Assembly (NCBI GenBank): GCA_027922465.2 | Contig: BQMF02000057.1 | Span: 744,001-808,000 of the forward strand | DNA length: 64,000 bases | From: Turritopsis dohrnii | Taxonomy: Eukaryota > Cnidaria > Hydrozoa > Anthoathecata > Oceaniidae | Direction of reading: 5' to 3' | Part shown: in pieces, positions 10,946-23,503 of the stretch | Layout: each line of letters opens with the position of its first letter | How positions within the stretch are numbered: the stretch's first letter is position 1 | Made by a program: the position numbers and the translations under genes | The notes under the pieces: generated by a model | Told to the model about the DNA's origin: nothing | Databases searched by the model: none | What the model saw: the letters and a program-made list of their open reading frames with translations, nothing else

Positions 10946-13045
10946 AAATTAGGGATCATCATTACCAATTAAGTTTGTGGCAAATTTCATAAGTGTATAC
11001 ATGTTTTCATCGTATACTCTAGGCATGCTTAAATGCTGTAAAATCTTGACTTCCTGCTTTGAACGAAACAGTCCCAATACTTGGAATCCTACTGTACTAC
11101 ATACAATGCAGTTCAACAGGTTTGCATAATTGGTATCTTTTATGTTAGTGCGTCAACAGTGTGAACACATTGCATTACAAGAAAAAATCTTATAGTGCAA
11201 ATCTAGAATAACCACCTGGCTTAGTCTCGTTGTCGAAAAATAACCAGTTATGCTCTAATAATTCTTACAGCTTCACCTACTCGAGAGGGGCACAAATACT
11301 TAGTTTCTTGCTGGTGCTAATCTATATATTAATAGCCGATTCTCTGTCTGTCTGTCTGTCTGTCTGTTTGTTTGTAAGTCACGCAAAATGGTAGATTGAG
11401 TTGTGAGCGAAATTATTTCTTTTTTTGTGTGCGACGTGAGTTCGAAGCAAATACATTGCAACCCCAATCATCGAACGTGACTTTTTTTGGCTGATGAACT
11501 AATAGGAATAACGTTTCGTTTTTGTTATTTTGTTAGTTTTATATTCCACGTTGACTTGGCTTTGAAAACAATACATCAACTAAATACAAAGAAACTAACT
11601 GATAAAACATTTTGGACAAAAAGCAGCCGTGGCAGAACGTGGTTTGCCAGTGTATCCTAACGTATCCTTGCCTGACTGTCTGAGACGGGTGAACTTTTTT
11701 TTCGAGTAATCAAAATGTTTAAAAACCTATAGGTAAAAAAAAAAAAATATAATAAAACAAAATATTTTTTTTTTGCTTTTGTCATAATACAGGGGCGGAT
11801 CTAGGATTTTTTAAGGGTTAGGCAAATTTTTTTTGCCAAACACACATAAGGGTGCAATCGATGAAATTTACGCCAGTTTACGCCCAATCTAATACATACT
11901 TTTCGAAATGTAAAAAATATAAACTCGAATTCATTCGTCCTAACGTAAGGAGTGTTATAATGCAAGCCTGTATTGTTGCACTAATGGAATAAGGGAAATA
12001 AACAAAAGAAAACTAATTGAGTATGAATGGAATGTATTGAACTACTTTATGTAGGCCAAAATAATATTTTCTGCCAGATTGGAGGTTAAGTAAATAACCA
12101 ATAAATTCATCTGTTATCTTCTTCATTTTCTTAATTGCTTGTACATGAACAGGAAGAATCCATCAAATGAAAACATACTTGTAATGAATCAAATAAATAA
12201 ATTTTCTATCACCTATACCATGATAGATTGGAGCACTCAGATAAATACATGATATTTCATCTATGTACTGGTCAAGATGGTCAGATAGAAAGAAAAGAAA
12301 AGAAATTATGTTAAGAAATAGAGTAAAATGACCAAAATCAAAGTTACAGACAAGCTCCTTGATCATTATCTGGCAGCAAAATAAAAACAGATTTTTGCAC
12401 TATACGTTCATCAAATCAAATAGTATACCCTACCCTAAAAATGATCCATGGTTAAATAATTAATGTCAACCACAATATAGTAAAAGATGGTGTTTACAGA
12501 AATCCCTGAGACAAGTCCAAGAACCTATATATAAAACTACACAACAACAGATAAATTATGTACTGCTTCCTCTTAAATAAGAGCTACAACATTTTTTCCA
12601 GAATTTAATGTAGCATAGGAAACAAGAAGTCGAACTAAAACATTATGTAATTACCTTTTCAAAAGAAGACATAACATAGGTTTTTGTAAAATGAAAGAAT
12701 AACTCCAAAGATGTTAAAGTGTTCCTGCATCCAAAATGATATTTCGAGGGATGATAGAATGCACAAAGTTGTTTCAGAAGTCTTAGTATTTGGAAATTCT
12801 GTTTTCTTGGGCAGATATTTTGATTTAAAAATCATAAAATCATACAATACATAATTATGATGTATAATTATGTATAAGAATAAGATTTTCATTCTTTGTT
12901 TATGTGTATAAACTCTATAGTTATAAATATATTATAACTTCATTTTCTTATCACTCACGCCCTTTCTCTCTATAGTAAATTAAAGAGATATAGTATTAAT
13001 GATAACTTGTGATGAGAAGTTTAACCTATACACTATCTTATTATA

Positions 13046-13210
13046 CAGTGGCGGATCTAGAGGTATGTCAAAATTTGTGTAGGAGAGTGTTAGCAATCTA
13101 ACCATAAAAGAAAAGCGTCCAAATAATCCCATTGGTAATATAAATTGAATTCACAAATTATGTTAATGCTCTCCTACACAAATTTCGACATACCTCTAGA
13201 TCCACCACTG
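13046..13210. mobile_element. 165 bp MITE nested inside the hAT-like element
   Basis: It is an almost perfect foldback. Its left end starts CAGTGGCGGATCTAGAGG and the right end is the inverse, with arms of about 50 bp. TTATA is duplicated at 13041-13045 and 13211-13215. It is the third nesting level: MITE in hAT-like element in Helitron. Confidence 0.8.
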
Positions 13211-14007
13211 TTATATACATCATAAAATATGCATTGCATAAAGTGAATGTGAGATTTCGAAAATTAAATACATATAAATCTCAGAAACTGGAAGTAAGTT
13301 ATTCTAACAAGAGGCTTTTTGATCTCTATCATATTGGTTCATATCATTTTGGACACAGGATCCTTTTAAAGTTCTTTAATTCAAAACCAGACAGTCATCT
13401 CGAACCAAGAAAAATTATACTGAACTGTACAAATAAGTTACCAGGTAGAGATACTGGTGCTAAAAAAACCATGCAGCTGCCTACGCAAAACAACTCAGAA
13501 AAATAACAATGACTTTGTGTATTATAAACTCAGTCATTCAAACGTAACTCCATAACATTTACAAGATGCATTTTTGGTTAACAGAAACAGATACCAAAAA
13601 TATTTATATACATCATTAATCAATAAAGAATAGGCTTCGGTTCAGTTGACACAAACAAACTTATTATACATAGCTGAGCTAATAATTAACTGTCAACGAA
13701 TTATGGTGCTAATAATCCATGCTAATCATTTAAAATTTATATTACATAAAGTAATAAAACACTTGCTTTAAAGCAGCCACAATGTTTTCATTTCGCAAAA
13801 ACAAAAGAAGAGACACAACTCGAAAAAAAATGCTTTTCCTAGATTTTGAAGTCAGTTTTCAACAGATGTATTAAGTGAATTCAAAATTTCCTAATTAATA
13901 CTTCATAATTGCTATCAAAAGCTGCAACGATGTTTTCTAGCGAATCCATGTTGAACTGGGTCTAATTCGAAGGTCCCCCACGGTCGTTTTGTGCAGATTT
14001 GGTGACC

Positions 14008-14169
14008 ATTCATTCAATAAAGTGTGTAAACCCATGGTTGTACCTTAGGCAAATTTTCTTCTGGTTCATTCATTTAAGGTGTGTAAACCCATGGCTCCTT
14101 AGGCAAATTTTCTTCCAGTTCATTCATTAAAGTGTGTAAACCCGGGGCTCCTTAGGCAAATTTTCTTCG
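14008..14169 (+). repeat. three ~55 bp tandem units inside the hAT-like element
   Basis: Each unit contains 'cattcatt', 'gtgtgtaaaccc' and 'ttaggcaaattttctt'. The units start near 14008, 14065 and 14119. The 'ttaggcaaa' portion also resembles the element's subterminal sequence. Confidence 0.7.
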
Positions 14170-15119
14170 CCTAAGGTGAGCGTTAGGCACTAGTCTGTGT
14201 TGTCAATGTGACTATGAGAAGGCGTTCTCGGGGCAGAGATCACTACCTATAAACTCAAGCAGTAAAAAACATTAATTTTTAACATCATGGCGCGCGCCGC
14301 GCCTCGCCGGGAGAATAATAATCCTATTTGGGAAAAGAAAGGATCGGGCGGATTGGATGCGGAAATCTCTTGATATTTTCGATTATTGTCTGATTATTGT
14401 AATACAATACCTTTTTCATACAATTTTATGAAAAACATTATTTAACTGATTTTGGGTTAGGCATTTGCCTAAGTTGCCTAACCCTGGATCCGCCCCTGTA
14501 ATAGTTGTCTTTAATCGATTTCTTTTAATCTATTTTAATCAGATCGAACGTTTTTTTTTATTCACTTTATTCATTTAGCACGTGCTTTTTTTTCTCTCCC
14601 CCCTTGTGATCTTTTTAAGAAGAGAAACCATTTCTCCCTTACGTTTGATAGCACCCATGTTAGAGCGCGTAACGTTTTTAAAACAAAAGCTAATAAAAAG
14701 TTTTTTTCTCTCTACGTTTTGAGTGCATTGTTGTACTGATCAACGATTGTTTTAAAAAATAAATAACACATGAAATTTGGGTTTTTTTGGAACCATTGTT
14801 TAAACTGATATTTGATATTTGATTTCGAATCTGCCTCTAGGATAACTGACGTTTTTTGGGGTCCGCGATACAGGCGATGGGGTGACAAAAAATTTGGGTC
14901 TAATTTTTTTGGAAGGGGTCGGTGACGTCATCAAAATCTTTGAAGAATGATATCTCTGTAACGGTTGATCGTAGCGGAACGATCCCATACATTTTTTTAA
15001 TCAGTTTTTCGAGCTCTACAACATGGTAACACTTTCGGTTGCCAATTCCTTAATTTTATTTTTCGTGAAGTCAACGCATGCTGAACATGGGCGGCGAGCG
15101 ACGCCGCCTTGGCGGCTAG

Positions 15120-15984
15120 TCTATATATTAATAGCCGATTCTCTGTTTGTTTGTCTGTTTGTTTGTCTGTCACGCAAAATGGTAGATTGAGTTGTGAGCG
15201 AAATTATTTCTTTTTTTGTGTGCGACGTGAGTTCGAAGCAAATACATTGCAACCCCAATCGAACGTGACTTTTTTTGGCTGATGAACTAAATAGGAATAA
15301 CGTTTTGTTTTTATCATTATTGTTAGTTTTATATTCCACGTTGACTTGGCTTTGAAAACAGTACATCAACTAAATACAAAGAAACTAACTGATTAAACAT
15401 TTTGGACAAAAAGCAGCAGTGGCAGAACGTGGCAGCATGTGCGATTTGCCACTATCTCTGGCCTGACTGTCTGAGACGGGTGAACTTTTTTTTTGAGCAA
15501 TCAAAATGTTTAAAAACCGATAGGTAAAAAAAGAGTATTATATCAAAACAAAATGTGTTTTTTTTTTTTTTTTTTTGCTTTTCTTTTAACAAATTAATTT
15601 CTTCTTTTAATTGTTAAGCGTTCTGATCGAACGTTTTTTATTCTATTTATTCAATTAGCACTTAGCACGTGCCTTTTTTCTCTCCTCCGTCGTGATGTTT
15701 TTAAGAAGAGAAACTATTTCTTCCTTACGTTTGATAGCACCCATGTTAGAGTGGGTAACTTTTTTACAACAAAAGCTAATAAAAAGTTGAAGTTTTCTCT
15801 CTCTACATTTTGAGTGTATTGTTACACTGATAAAAGATTGGTTTTATCAGAGGTTGTGACTTCGAATATGCTTCTGGTTGAACACAAGTTGTACGAGCCG
15901 TTTATAAGGAAATTTGACGTTTATTGATACAGTGATACAGAGCATGTGAACATCGGCGGCGAGCGACGCCGCCTTGGCGGCTAG
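15120..15984 (+). mobile_element. Helitron-type unit 2 of the trimer (865 bp, non-coding)
   Basis: It starts TC directly at the CTAG end of unit 1 and ends in CTAG at 15981-15984 after the same GC-rich hairpin. Its internal sequence matches the short units at 26750 and 36340 almost base for base over long stretches. Small minus-strand open frames inside recur in every copy and are not considered genes. Confidence 0.75.
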
Positions 15985-16985
15985 TCTATATATTAATAGC
16001 CGATTCACTGTTTGTTTGTTTGTTTGTTTGTAAGTCACGCAAAATGGTAGATTGAGTTGTGAGCGAAATTATTTCTTTTTTTGTGTGCGACGTGAGTTCG
16101 AAGCAAGTACATTGCAACCCTAATCGAACGTGACTTTTTTTGGCTGATGAACTAATAGGAATAACGTTTTGTTTTTATTATTATTTTTAGTTTTATATGC
16201 CACGTTGACTTGGATTTGAATACAATACATCAACTAAATACAAAGAAACTAACTGATTAAACATTTTGGACAGAAAGCAGCAGTGGCAGAACGTGGCAGC
16301 ATGTTCGGTTTGCCAGTGTATCCTAACGCTTTCGTGACTGTCTGAGACGGGTGAACTTTTTTTCGAGCAATCAAAATATTTAAAAACCGATAAAAAAAGA
16401 GAATCATGAAACAAAATATTTTTTTTGCTTTTGTCTTAATAGTTGTCTTAATTTCTTTTAATCGATTTCTTTTAATCTATTTTAATCTGATCGAACGTTT
16501 TCTATTCAATTCATTCATTTAGCACGTGCATTTTTTTCTCCTCCCGTGTGATCTTTTTAAGAAGAAAAGCCATTTTTTCACCTACTTCTGACAGCACCCA
16601 TGTTAGAGCGCGTAAAACAAAAGCTAATAATAAGTTGAAAAGTTTTTTCTCTCTGCGTTTTGAGTGTATTGTTAAACTGATATTTGATTGGTTTAAAATC
16701 TTAAATAAAAACCACGTGAAGTTCACGTTCGGAATGCATTGTGTAAAGCAAGAAAGTCTACTAACATTTTAAATGCAACCGCGACAATGAACGGCTGAGT
16801 TAAGAACATGCAAGATTTGAAACACCAGGAACGTATTTCTCTTCACGTGCAAACGAGCTTTATTAAGCGATAAAGCCAGCAGCAAAGGAAGTCTTATCGC
16901 TGGTTTTAAGTGCAATAATTTGGAGCAGGTGGTGATACAACGCAAGCTGAACATGGGCGGCGAGCGACGCCGCCTTGGCGGCTAG
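15985..16985 (+). mobile_element. Helitron-type unit 3 of the trimer (1001 bp, non-coding)
   Basis: It starts TC directly at the end of unit 2 and ends with hairpin plus CTAG at 16982-16985, followed by T. Its 3' third (about 16700-16950) differs from unit 2, so the three units are not identical copies of one another. Confidence 0.75.
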
Positions 16986-17998
16986 TTTTTTAATTAATAT
17001 TGACGAAATGACTGCACTCGTCCTCTTCGATTCTCATGTTTCTAATGTACTTTGAAAAGTTGAACTTTTGCTGTCAACACTTTTTGTATAACGATTTAAA
17101 ATGGAAGTAAGACATTTCGATTTAGAAAAGGTGATCCAGTACATGAAACAATAGAGCGTACAGGAATCCATTGTTTGTGTATTTTAGGGAGTCCATAGGT
17201 TTGAGGTGGTGGTCTATGATACAAACTTTCATCAATACATCCGTCGTTATTTAGATCAAACAGTGTCTTGTTTCCCGCTTGATAGTATCAGTCAGATCTC
17301 GTTTGGTTGTACATATGGTCCGTTATCTATATGCTTGTAGCATTTATACTAGTTTATACTATATACTATATACTAGTAACTTTGTCTATGACAACAGTTG
17401 TTCTCCCTTTATCCGCTAGTAGAATCATTATATTTTTATCCTTAAAAAAAGTTCAATGATTTGTGCTCATTTCTTGACAGGTTATGTTTTCTTTCAAAAT
17501 TTAATTTTTAACAATTAATAAATGCCATATTTGTGTGCAGTACAGGATTTTACGAAATTTTGTATATCCAATTCAGAATTTCATTAACAATTACCAAATC
17601 GAAAATGTTATGAAAAATCTATCTTCGAAATAGGCGTACAATTTATGATGAATCAATAATTCAAGTAAAACGCAAAAGTTGACCTTCACAAACATAATTT
17701 CCAGTAAATTCAATGTAAAATTTTATTTCAAATGGCATTTAGGTATATAACTAAAACTCAAGATCCAATAGCTCTTAATAAACATCAGAGCTTAAGCCGG
17801 ATACAAGAACCCTTCAAATTCATCCTCAGGCTGTGCTGTAAATTCCATATTTAGGGAAGAAGAACCTTCTTATTATGCTAGAAAACTGCATCAGCGCTGC
17901 CTTTTACAGACGTCAAGGGCTTTTATCTATGTTTTTTTTCAATTTCTACTAATGCTGCAATTGTGATTGTTTACACGTTTTTGTTTTATAAGGAACAC
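16986..17998. other. intergenic, no gene seen
   Basis: AT-rich sequence with only short open frames. No domain, RNA gene or clear repeat was recognised. Confidence 0.5.
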
Positions 17999-18521
17999 CC
18001 TTATAATACGGTGGCCTATATGTGACATTCTCAAAAATAAAAAAAATGTAACATGCAGAGTCCCTCCCGAACGCTATAACATGCATCATGTACGTTATAA
18101 GATGCAGGAGTCTCTCCCGAACGTTATAACATACGTGATGCACGTTATAACATGCAGCAGTTCATCCCGAACGTTATAATATGCAGGAGTCCCTCCCGAA
18201 TGTTACAACGTTCGGCGAATGTGACAATTTGAAATGCGGAGCGGAGGTCATGTTATAACTTGCAGGAGTCCCTCCCGAATGTTATAACATGCATGATGCA
18301 CGTTATAACTTGCAGCATTGCCTCCCGAACGTTATAACATGCATGATGCATTTCAAATTGTAACATTCGGTAAGTATTAGTTACCGAACGTTGTAACATT
18401 CGGGAGGCACTTCTGCATGTTATAACGTGCATCATGCATGTTATAACGTTCGAGAGGGACTGATGCATGTTACATCTTTTTATTTTCGAGAACGTCACAT
18501 ATAGGCCACCGTATTATAAGG
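17999..18521. mobile_element. foldback element with internal palindromic repeats
   Basis: The outer arms are inverted copies beginning CCTTATAATACGGTGGCC, running through 'tatatgtgac' into an A-rich tract; about 50 bp are similar on each side. Between the arms lie many short units built from the palindromes GTTATAAC and CATGCATG and the phrase 'tccctcccgaacg', in both orientations. No target duplication could be fixed. The structure suits a MITE with internal tandem repeats, or a non-coding foldback transposon. Small ORFs across it come from the repeats. Confidence 0.65.
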
Positions 18522-19748
18522 AACTTAAGGCTTAAAAAAGCTTGAAAATTATGGAACTGTTAAGAAACTGGTCAAGTTGAAAGAGAAGAAAAAGAAATTA
18601 AGAAACAATACAAATTCTCTTTTTTGAAATAAGAAACAAATATAAACTACAAAAACCAAAAACTATTTGTACGTATAACAAAGTGTGCAAAACAGCAGAA
18701 TTCAAACATACATGTTTACATGAGGAAGGAAAGCAGTACCAGAACAAGGAACTCGTTAAGAAACTATGAGACTGAAACTTTAGGGAAAATAAGAAAATCG
18801 GGCTCAGAACCAAGTATAAGGTTCCTTGTTAAAAGAAAAAAAAACAAAAAAAACGTGTACCCTATAAAATAAAATGTAAGGACTGTATCTACTACGTCAA
18901 CAGAAAAAGAAGTAGCTAGGTTTCTACCACAGAGAAGTTACTATGTTATTTGCCTGCATTATTCCATCTCCAAAAAAATGTATTTTTCGAAGAATAAAGA
19001 AGACTATTTACAGTTTGGTTATTTTCATATACACCTCACATAATTAGTTTGCATAATTGAATAAGCAAAATATGCCGAAATTAAAAATTCTGATACCTCG
19101 GGTGGTGTAAAATGTCTTTCAAAAATGATCTGTAGTGGAATCTAAATAGTCTGGCAATATCATGCCGTGCTTCAAAAGTTAAAAACCCCTGAGAATTCAT
19201 TATCCTCATACTCTCAAAGTCTATGGCTTTGAAAAAGCTATAGTGATATATTAACGTAGAATTTTCTGTATGGTTATATTTACCCCCGTCTTTAACGATA
19301 AGAGACCAAAAACATTCAATCTAGCACGAAATGCTGGAAAAAACTTTTCGTTTACATCTATTAAAAATTATATTCATAGTAAGTTACAGAGTTCGAAATC
19401 AGCAGATTTTTCAAACGAACTTGGTTTTAGACATCTCTGTCACCAATGTTGTTGAAATGCCAGTCATGATATTTGAAAATATATTTGTGTTTCTGTCTGA
19501 ACATTTGGTTGTTTTTATCGACTGTCGAAAGTCAGTTGTCAGCTTAAAAGGATCAATATTTAAATATCCAGTCATGCCATGAGCCTCAACTACAGTAGCT
19601 ACAAAATACTAAAGTTATGGTATATTTCCATTGTTTTAAGTAAAAGCTGCATTGTATAAAGACGCTATCAAGAACGTGTGTTGAATATGTGTGTATCCTT
19701 CAATTTAGTTGATATAATATTAACTCCAACTGTTTTATATTGCGAGAG
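18522..19748. other. 3' flank of the receptor gene; no further gene seen
   Basis: No recognisable domain on either strand. It may hold the 3' untranslated region of the minus-strand receptor gene that ends at 19749. Low-complexity A runs occur near 18837-18851. Confidence 0.45.
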
Positions 19749-22700
19749 CTAAAGTGGTGTAGTAACACTATCATTTCCTGGTGGTTCTTGATTGATAACC
19801 ACTGTATCGTCTATAGTTGGTGGAATTACTAAACTACTGAAACTGCCAAAATTGAATTTCCTTCTTTCGGATGTCATTTTGTCGAAACAAACGCTTGGAT
19901 TTGATAATGTTTCAGCAAAATAGAGCTCGCTTTCTGGATAGTCAATTGCGTCCTAAAACATAAAAAGTGGACAAAGCGTTAAATCGATATGCATTTGAGA
20001 ATCACTACAAATATATTGTGAAACTACGTACATTACTACAAGTTCCACATTGGCAGTTTGTATGGTTTTCACTCCTTAATTGTTTTGTTTTTATTTCCAT
20101 TTGTTCTACAAACAATTTTAATTTCGCACTTTCTTCACTTAAAACGGTTTTGTCATTCAATATGATTGTAATGAGCTTCTTTAACTGGTATGGCAACCAA
20201 AAGCCATTATCAAATGAGGGAAAAAGAAATGTTGGTGCATGTTTCAAAGCATTCTTGTATTGTGTAAAGTAGATTGGTATGTAAACAACTTTTTGCAATC
20301 CAGTGCTTGCTAAGCCGTCAAGAACACGTAAAGCATACTGATATGGCCGATGCCTGCTGCTGTTAATCGCTGGAGAAAATGAGAAAAAGAAAATTTAGCT
20401 TTTAAGGATGGAAGATAATAAAAGTAATATTTTATACAAATATCATTTAAATGTTAAACAGACCTTTGCTTCTCTCTGTTACCACGATCAATATAAATTG
20501 ACATTGTCTGATATTTCGTTCCATAAATGAAGAAATACCACCTTCTGCATCAAGCATGGTTTGTTCCAATAACGGTGATTTAACAGTCACGTTGTAAGAT
20601 TTTAGTATGAACACCAAATCTTTAACGATTTCGTCTAGAACCTCACAGCCTGGACAGTGTAGAATCATTCCCAATAACTCTGTGTCTATAATTGTCAAAT
20701 GAATAAACATCAAACTACTACTCCTGCCTGAAGTAAAAGTAACTTTGTAAATTTCTATCGGAAACCTAATTCATTTACATGTTTCAGACATTAGATTTTC
20801 TAAATATAAAGAAAGATGCAATTATATAACTACTATCTTCCCAGGTAAAATCATTTTACGATATCTATTCCCATCATACATCATACACGGGAAGTGTACC
20901 CATGTTCCAGATTCGGAAAAACTTATTCAAAAAATGTATGGAATCTTTTCGCTACGACCAACAGTTGAGGAGACACGGTAGATCAAAGATTTTTTTTATC
21001 AAAGCAACTTAACTTTGGTTCGTGGAAATTCTTTAAGAAAGTTTCGATTTCTCCATCGCTTTGCGATACAGTATAGAAAAAAACTTGTAAGAAGCAGTAG
21101 AGCTGCAACTCCACCCACAATAAGTGATATTGTGGTGTTACTATTTTGATTCTTTGCTGCTTCAACATCGCGAAAAATCAGATCACATGTGCCTATCACA
21201 GACATAGTTTTGCTGAATGTTATCACACTGAATCTCTTCATTTCTTTGCAATAAGCTGTTACAGCTACCAACTGGTTTTCTGAAATAGAAATCTGAGCAA
21301 TTTATCACTAGTTTGGATAAATCATAAAAATAAGTACGACAACGACTTTCTGATGGTAACTACTGTTGCATTTTTACATCCTCGTCTCGTTGAAAAAACA
21401 TACCTATGACGTTGCAAGATTCCTCGAACTTTGGAGCAATAACTGAAAAAATGAGATGGATAGTAAAAGGTAAAGATTACGAAATCAAATTAAGTTATCA
21501 CTTTTGGAAGATGTTTTACCATGTTTACTGTAGTTACGAGCTTTATATTCACATTCATCTAAATAGAATAGATATGAACAAAATGATCGTATGTATTCTC
21601 ACTTCCTTACTGGATGGGAGCGTCCATAGCATTGCCAATGAAGACATTCTTTTTTTATCGTGTGACTAAAGGAAACAAAACAATAGAATTACTTACTTTT
21701 TGCTGCTTGCAAAATTGCTATGTTTTCCGTACCCCATTTCGGTAAAACGTTGATGCGTAATCTGTATGTGGCGCCTGGTTTCACTTGAACGTTTCTTCGG
21801 ACATCGATTCCCTTAATAAATAAATTTGTGCTTCTTTGCACCGTACAAAAAACCCAAAAAAAACCACAACAAAATTACTAGTTACAGACAATAAAACAAA
21901 CAAACTTACGTCATAAACGTATTCAACGTAAATATCAGACTCGTTCATCAGTGTAACTTCTTCTGTAATTCTCAATTCATATCCCCAACAATCTTTTAAA
22001 CAGAAGTATAATGTTCTTAATGATGGACGAAGATCGCTCAAAGTATGCGTAATATGCGTCATTCTGTGTTAGATTTTTGTTGGAACATAAAAATATCAAT
22101 GTAATAACCTTGATCTGGATCTGGAAACTTTGCTGTGGCAATAGCTGTTGTGAAATTTTCCTGTTCCAAATTAAACTTGATATAACTGTACCGGTCTTTA
22201 CATTCGGGTTCGCAATATTGCATCGATTCTGTGATTGTTCTGTTTCTTTTTTCATCTAGCAATGTAATTGAAACAAAGAAGGGTAGTTAATATTCTAACT
22301 TCGTTCTAGTTAAGAGATAAATGCTGTGAATGAGAACATTTGTATCGAACACAAAGCATAATTGAAAACTTGCGTCATTCTCGAACTTGTATGTCGGATT
22401 GTATGCTGGATTTAGGTTCAAACTTCATACCGACTTATTTATTTGTTACTCTTCTTCTCTATCCCATTCAATAAGTACAATATAATTACGAAAATGTACA
22501 TGCTTACGAAAGTTATTGAAAAAGATTTTCATTGTTTAAACATTGCCATAAATACTGCTGAAGATTGGTTCTAAGCCTTTAAGCCTATTACCGACTGGGG
22601 GAGCCTCGGGGCCGAGTCATGCCAGCGACTATAACAATATGAATTACTCCTCTCCGCTTAGCACTCAGCAAGAGAGTAGAATTCCTGTCTTTCAATGCTC

Positions 22701-23113
22701 TAGGACCTCATTCGCAGGACCTTCATTGATAACAGTACCTTAAGGAACTGAAGAGGCTATCCTGGGTAAACAATTGTAAATAATAATAATAAAAAAAATT
22801 AAAATCCTTAGTAATGTGGCTATTATAGGTGTGATAGATGGGGTGCTTTGAACTTGCTATTTGTTAACAGATTTTAACCTACCTGTTTTTCCAAACTTCT
22901 TCTGAAAAATGTCCTTTTTACAATAGTCATCTCCTGTAACACAACAGATATATTGAAAGACATATATTTTGTCAAGTTTTTGAAATGCCACGTCAATATC
23001 TTACCAAAAGAACAAAAAAAATATTGTGTAAATTTTCAAGAAAAGACTTTGGGCTTACCATGAATAAATTCTGGAGTATTTGCAACAATAAACAGGAGCA
23101 TGAATTTTTCCAT
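19749..23113 (-). CDS. SEFIR-type single-pass receptor, interleukin-17-receptor-like (nine exons)
   Basis: Exons on the minus strand: 23113-23059, 22933-22883, 22255-21910, 21811-21697, 21442-21404, 21279-about 21014, 20727-20464, 20369-20032, 19952-19749. All but one junction have GT/AG borders and matching codon phase. Exon 1 gives Met plus a hydrophobic signal-peptide-like start. Exons 2-6 give a Cys-containing extracellular part, including 'PGATYRLRINVLPKWG', and a membrane segment 'ISLIVGGVAALLLLTSFFLY' with basic residues after it. Exons 7-8 give a SEFIR-like cytoplasmic domain: 'LLEQTMLDAEGGISSFMERN', 'QFILIVVTERSK', 'YQYALRVLDGLA', 'LQKVVYIPIYF'. Exon 9 is a polar tail ending in TAG. 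About 555 residues are predicted. SEFIR domains signal downstream of IL-17 receptors by homotypic binding; that role is known of the family and not shown here. Exon 3 contains a one-base frame problem near 22062, and the exon 6/7 join is ambiguous. A TIR-like domain is the main alternative to SEFIR. Confidence 0.65.
22575..22795 (+). repeat. possible SINE-like insertion in the receptor's second intron
   Basis: A comparatively GC-rich block at 22590-22690 is followed by a weaker stretch and an (AAT)n/A-rich tail at about 22775-22800. It lies in the intron between receptor exons 2 and 3. No clear polymerase III promoter boxes could be fixed, so the SINE label is tentative. Confidence 0.25.
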
Positions 23114-23503
23114 ATTCGGTGAGAACATAACGCCAGTTTATTTTGGATGGTGACTTGTTTCATAAATATACGCTATTCAGATTTTTCAGAAGTGTCTGTT
23201 ATTTTAGCTCTTCTTAAAAAGAAACCACTACTCCCTCCTTCACAGATGTTTTTTAACGGCTTCGATGTAACCCGCGAAATACTCCTACCAACCACATTCT
23301 TAAGTGATTCCTAATACAGTTATCCCGAAAATCTTGAACAAAAACCTAGGTCCTGTCAGCGTTTACAGCCGGCTATAAATGTCATCATCTTGAAGTCGCA
23401 CATCACGAACATTTTATCCGCTCCATTGAGCGTTCAAGTTAAGAGGACTCGACTGCATACAAATGAAAAGTATTTTGAAATCAATTTTGTGGTTCTAAGT
23501 AAG

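Larger units (their letters stand above)
11790..14498. mobile_element. non-coding hAT-like TIR element nested in Helitron unit 1
   Basis: The left end begins CAGGGGCGGATCTAGG and the right end reads ATCCGCCCCTG, so the termini are inverted repeats. TAATA flanks both sides exactly (11785-11789 and 14499-14503). The related Helitron unit 3 has a single uninterrupted 'taatagttg' at the matching place (about 16437), which acts as an empty site. A CAG start and 5 bp duplication fit hAT5-type elements by my recollection of that group, but without a transposase the superfamily is an inference. At 2.7 kb it is large for a MITE, yet no transposase ORF is visible. Confidence 0.7.
11321..15119 (+). mobile_element. 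Helitron-type unit 1 of a head-to-tail trimer (non-autonomous, carries nested elements)
   Basis: It begins with TC immediately after an A (11320|11321). Its first ~75 bp are shared with all other units here, including a CTGT/TTTG tetranucleotide run. It ends in CTAG (15116-15119) immediately after a GC-rich hairpin (GCCGCC-TT-GGCGGC), followed by T. Most of its length is the nested element at 11790-14498. Its last ~180 bp resemble the 3' end of the coding Helitron near 36200-36339, whereas its 5' part matches the short non-coding units, so it looks chimeric. No ORF of its own was recognised. Confidence 0.75.

Noticed and set aside
15121..15369. Recurring small minus-strand frames at the 5' ends of the Helitron units (also 15847-16038, 26758-27012, 36406-36603)
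   Set aside because: They recur because the DNA repeat recurs, and read through the tetranucleotide tract; lengths and frames vary between copies.
18050..18480. CRISPR-like array of short repeats
   Set aside because: Units occur in both orientations inside inverted arms, spacers are not unique, and the context is an animal genome.
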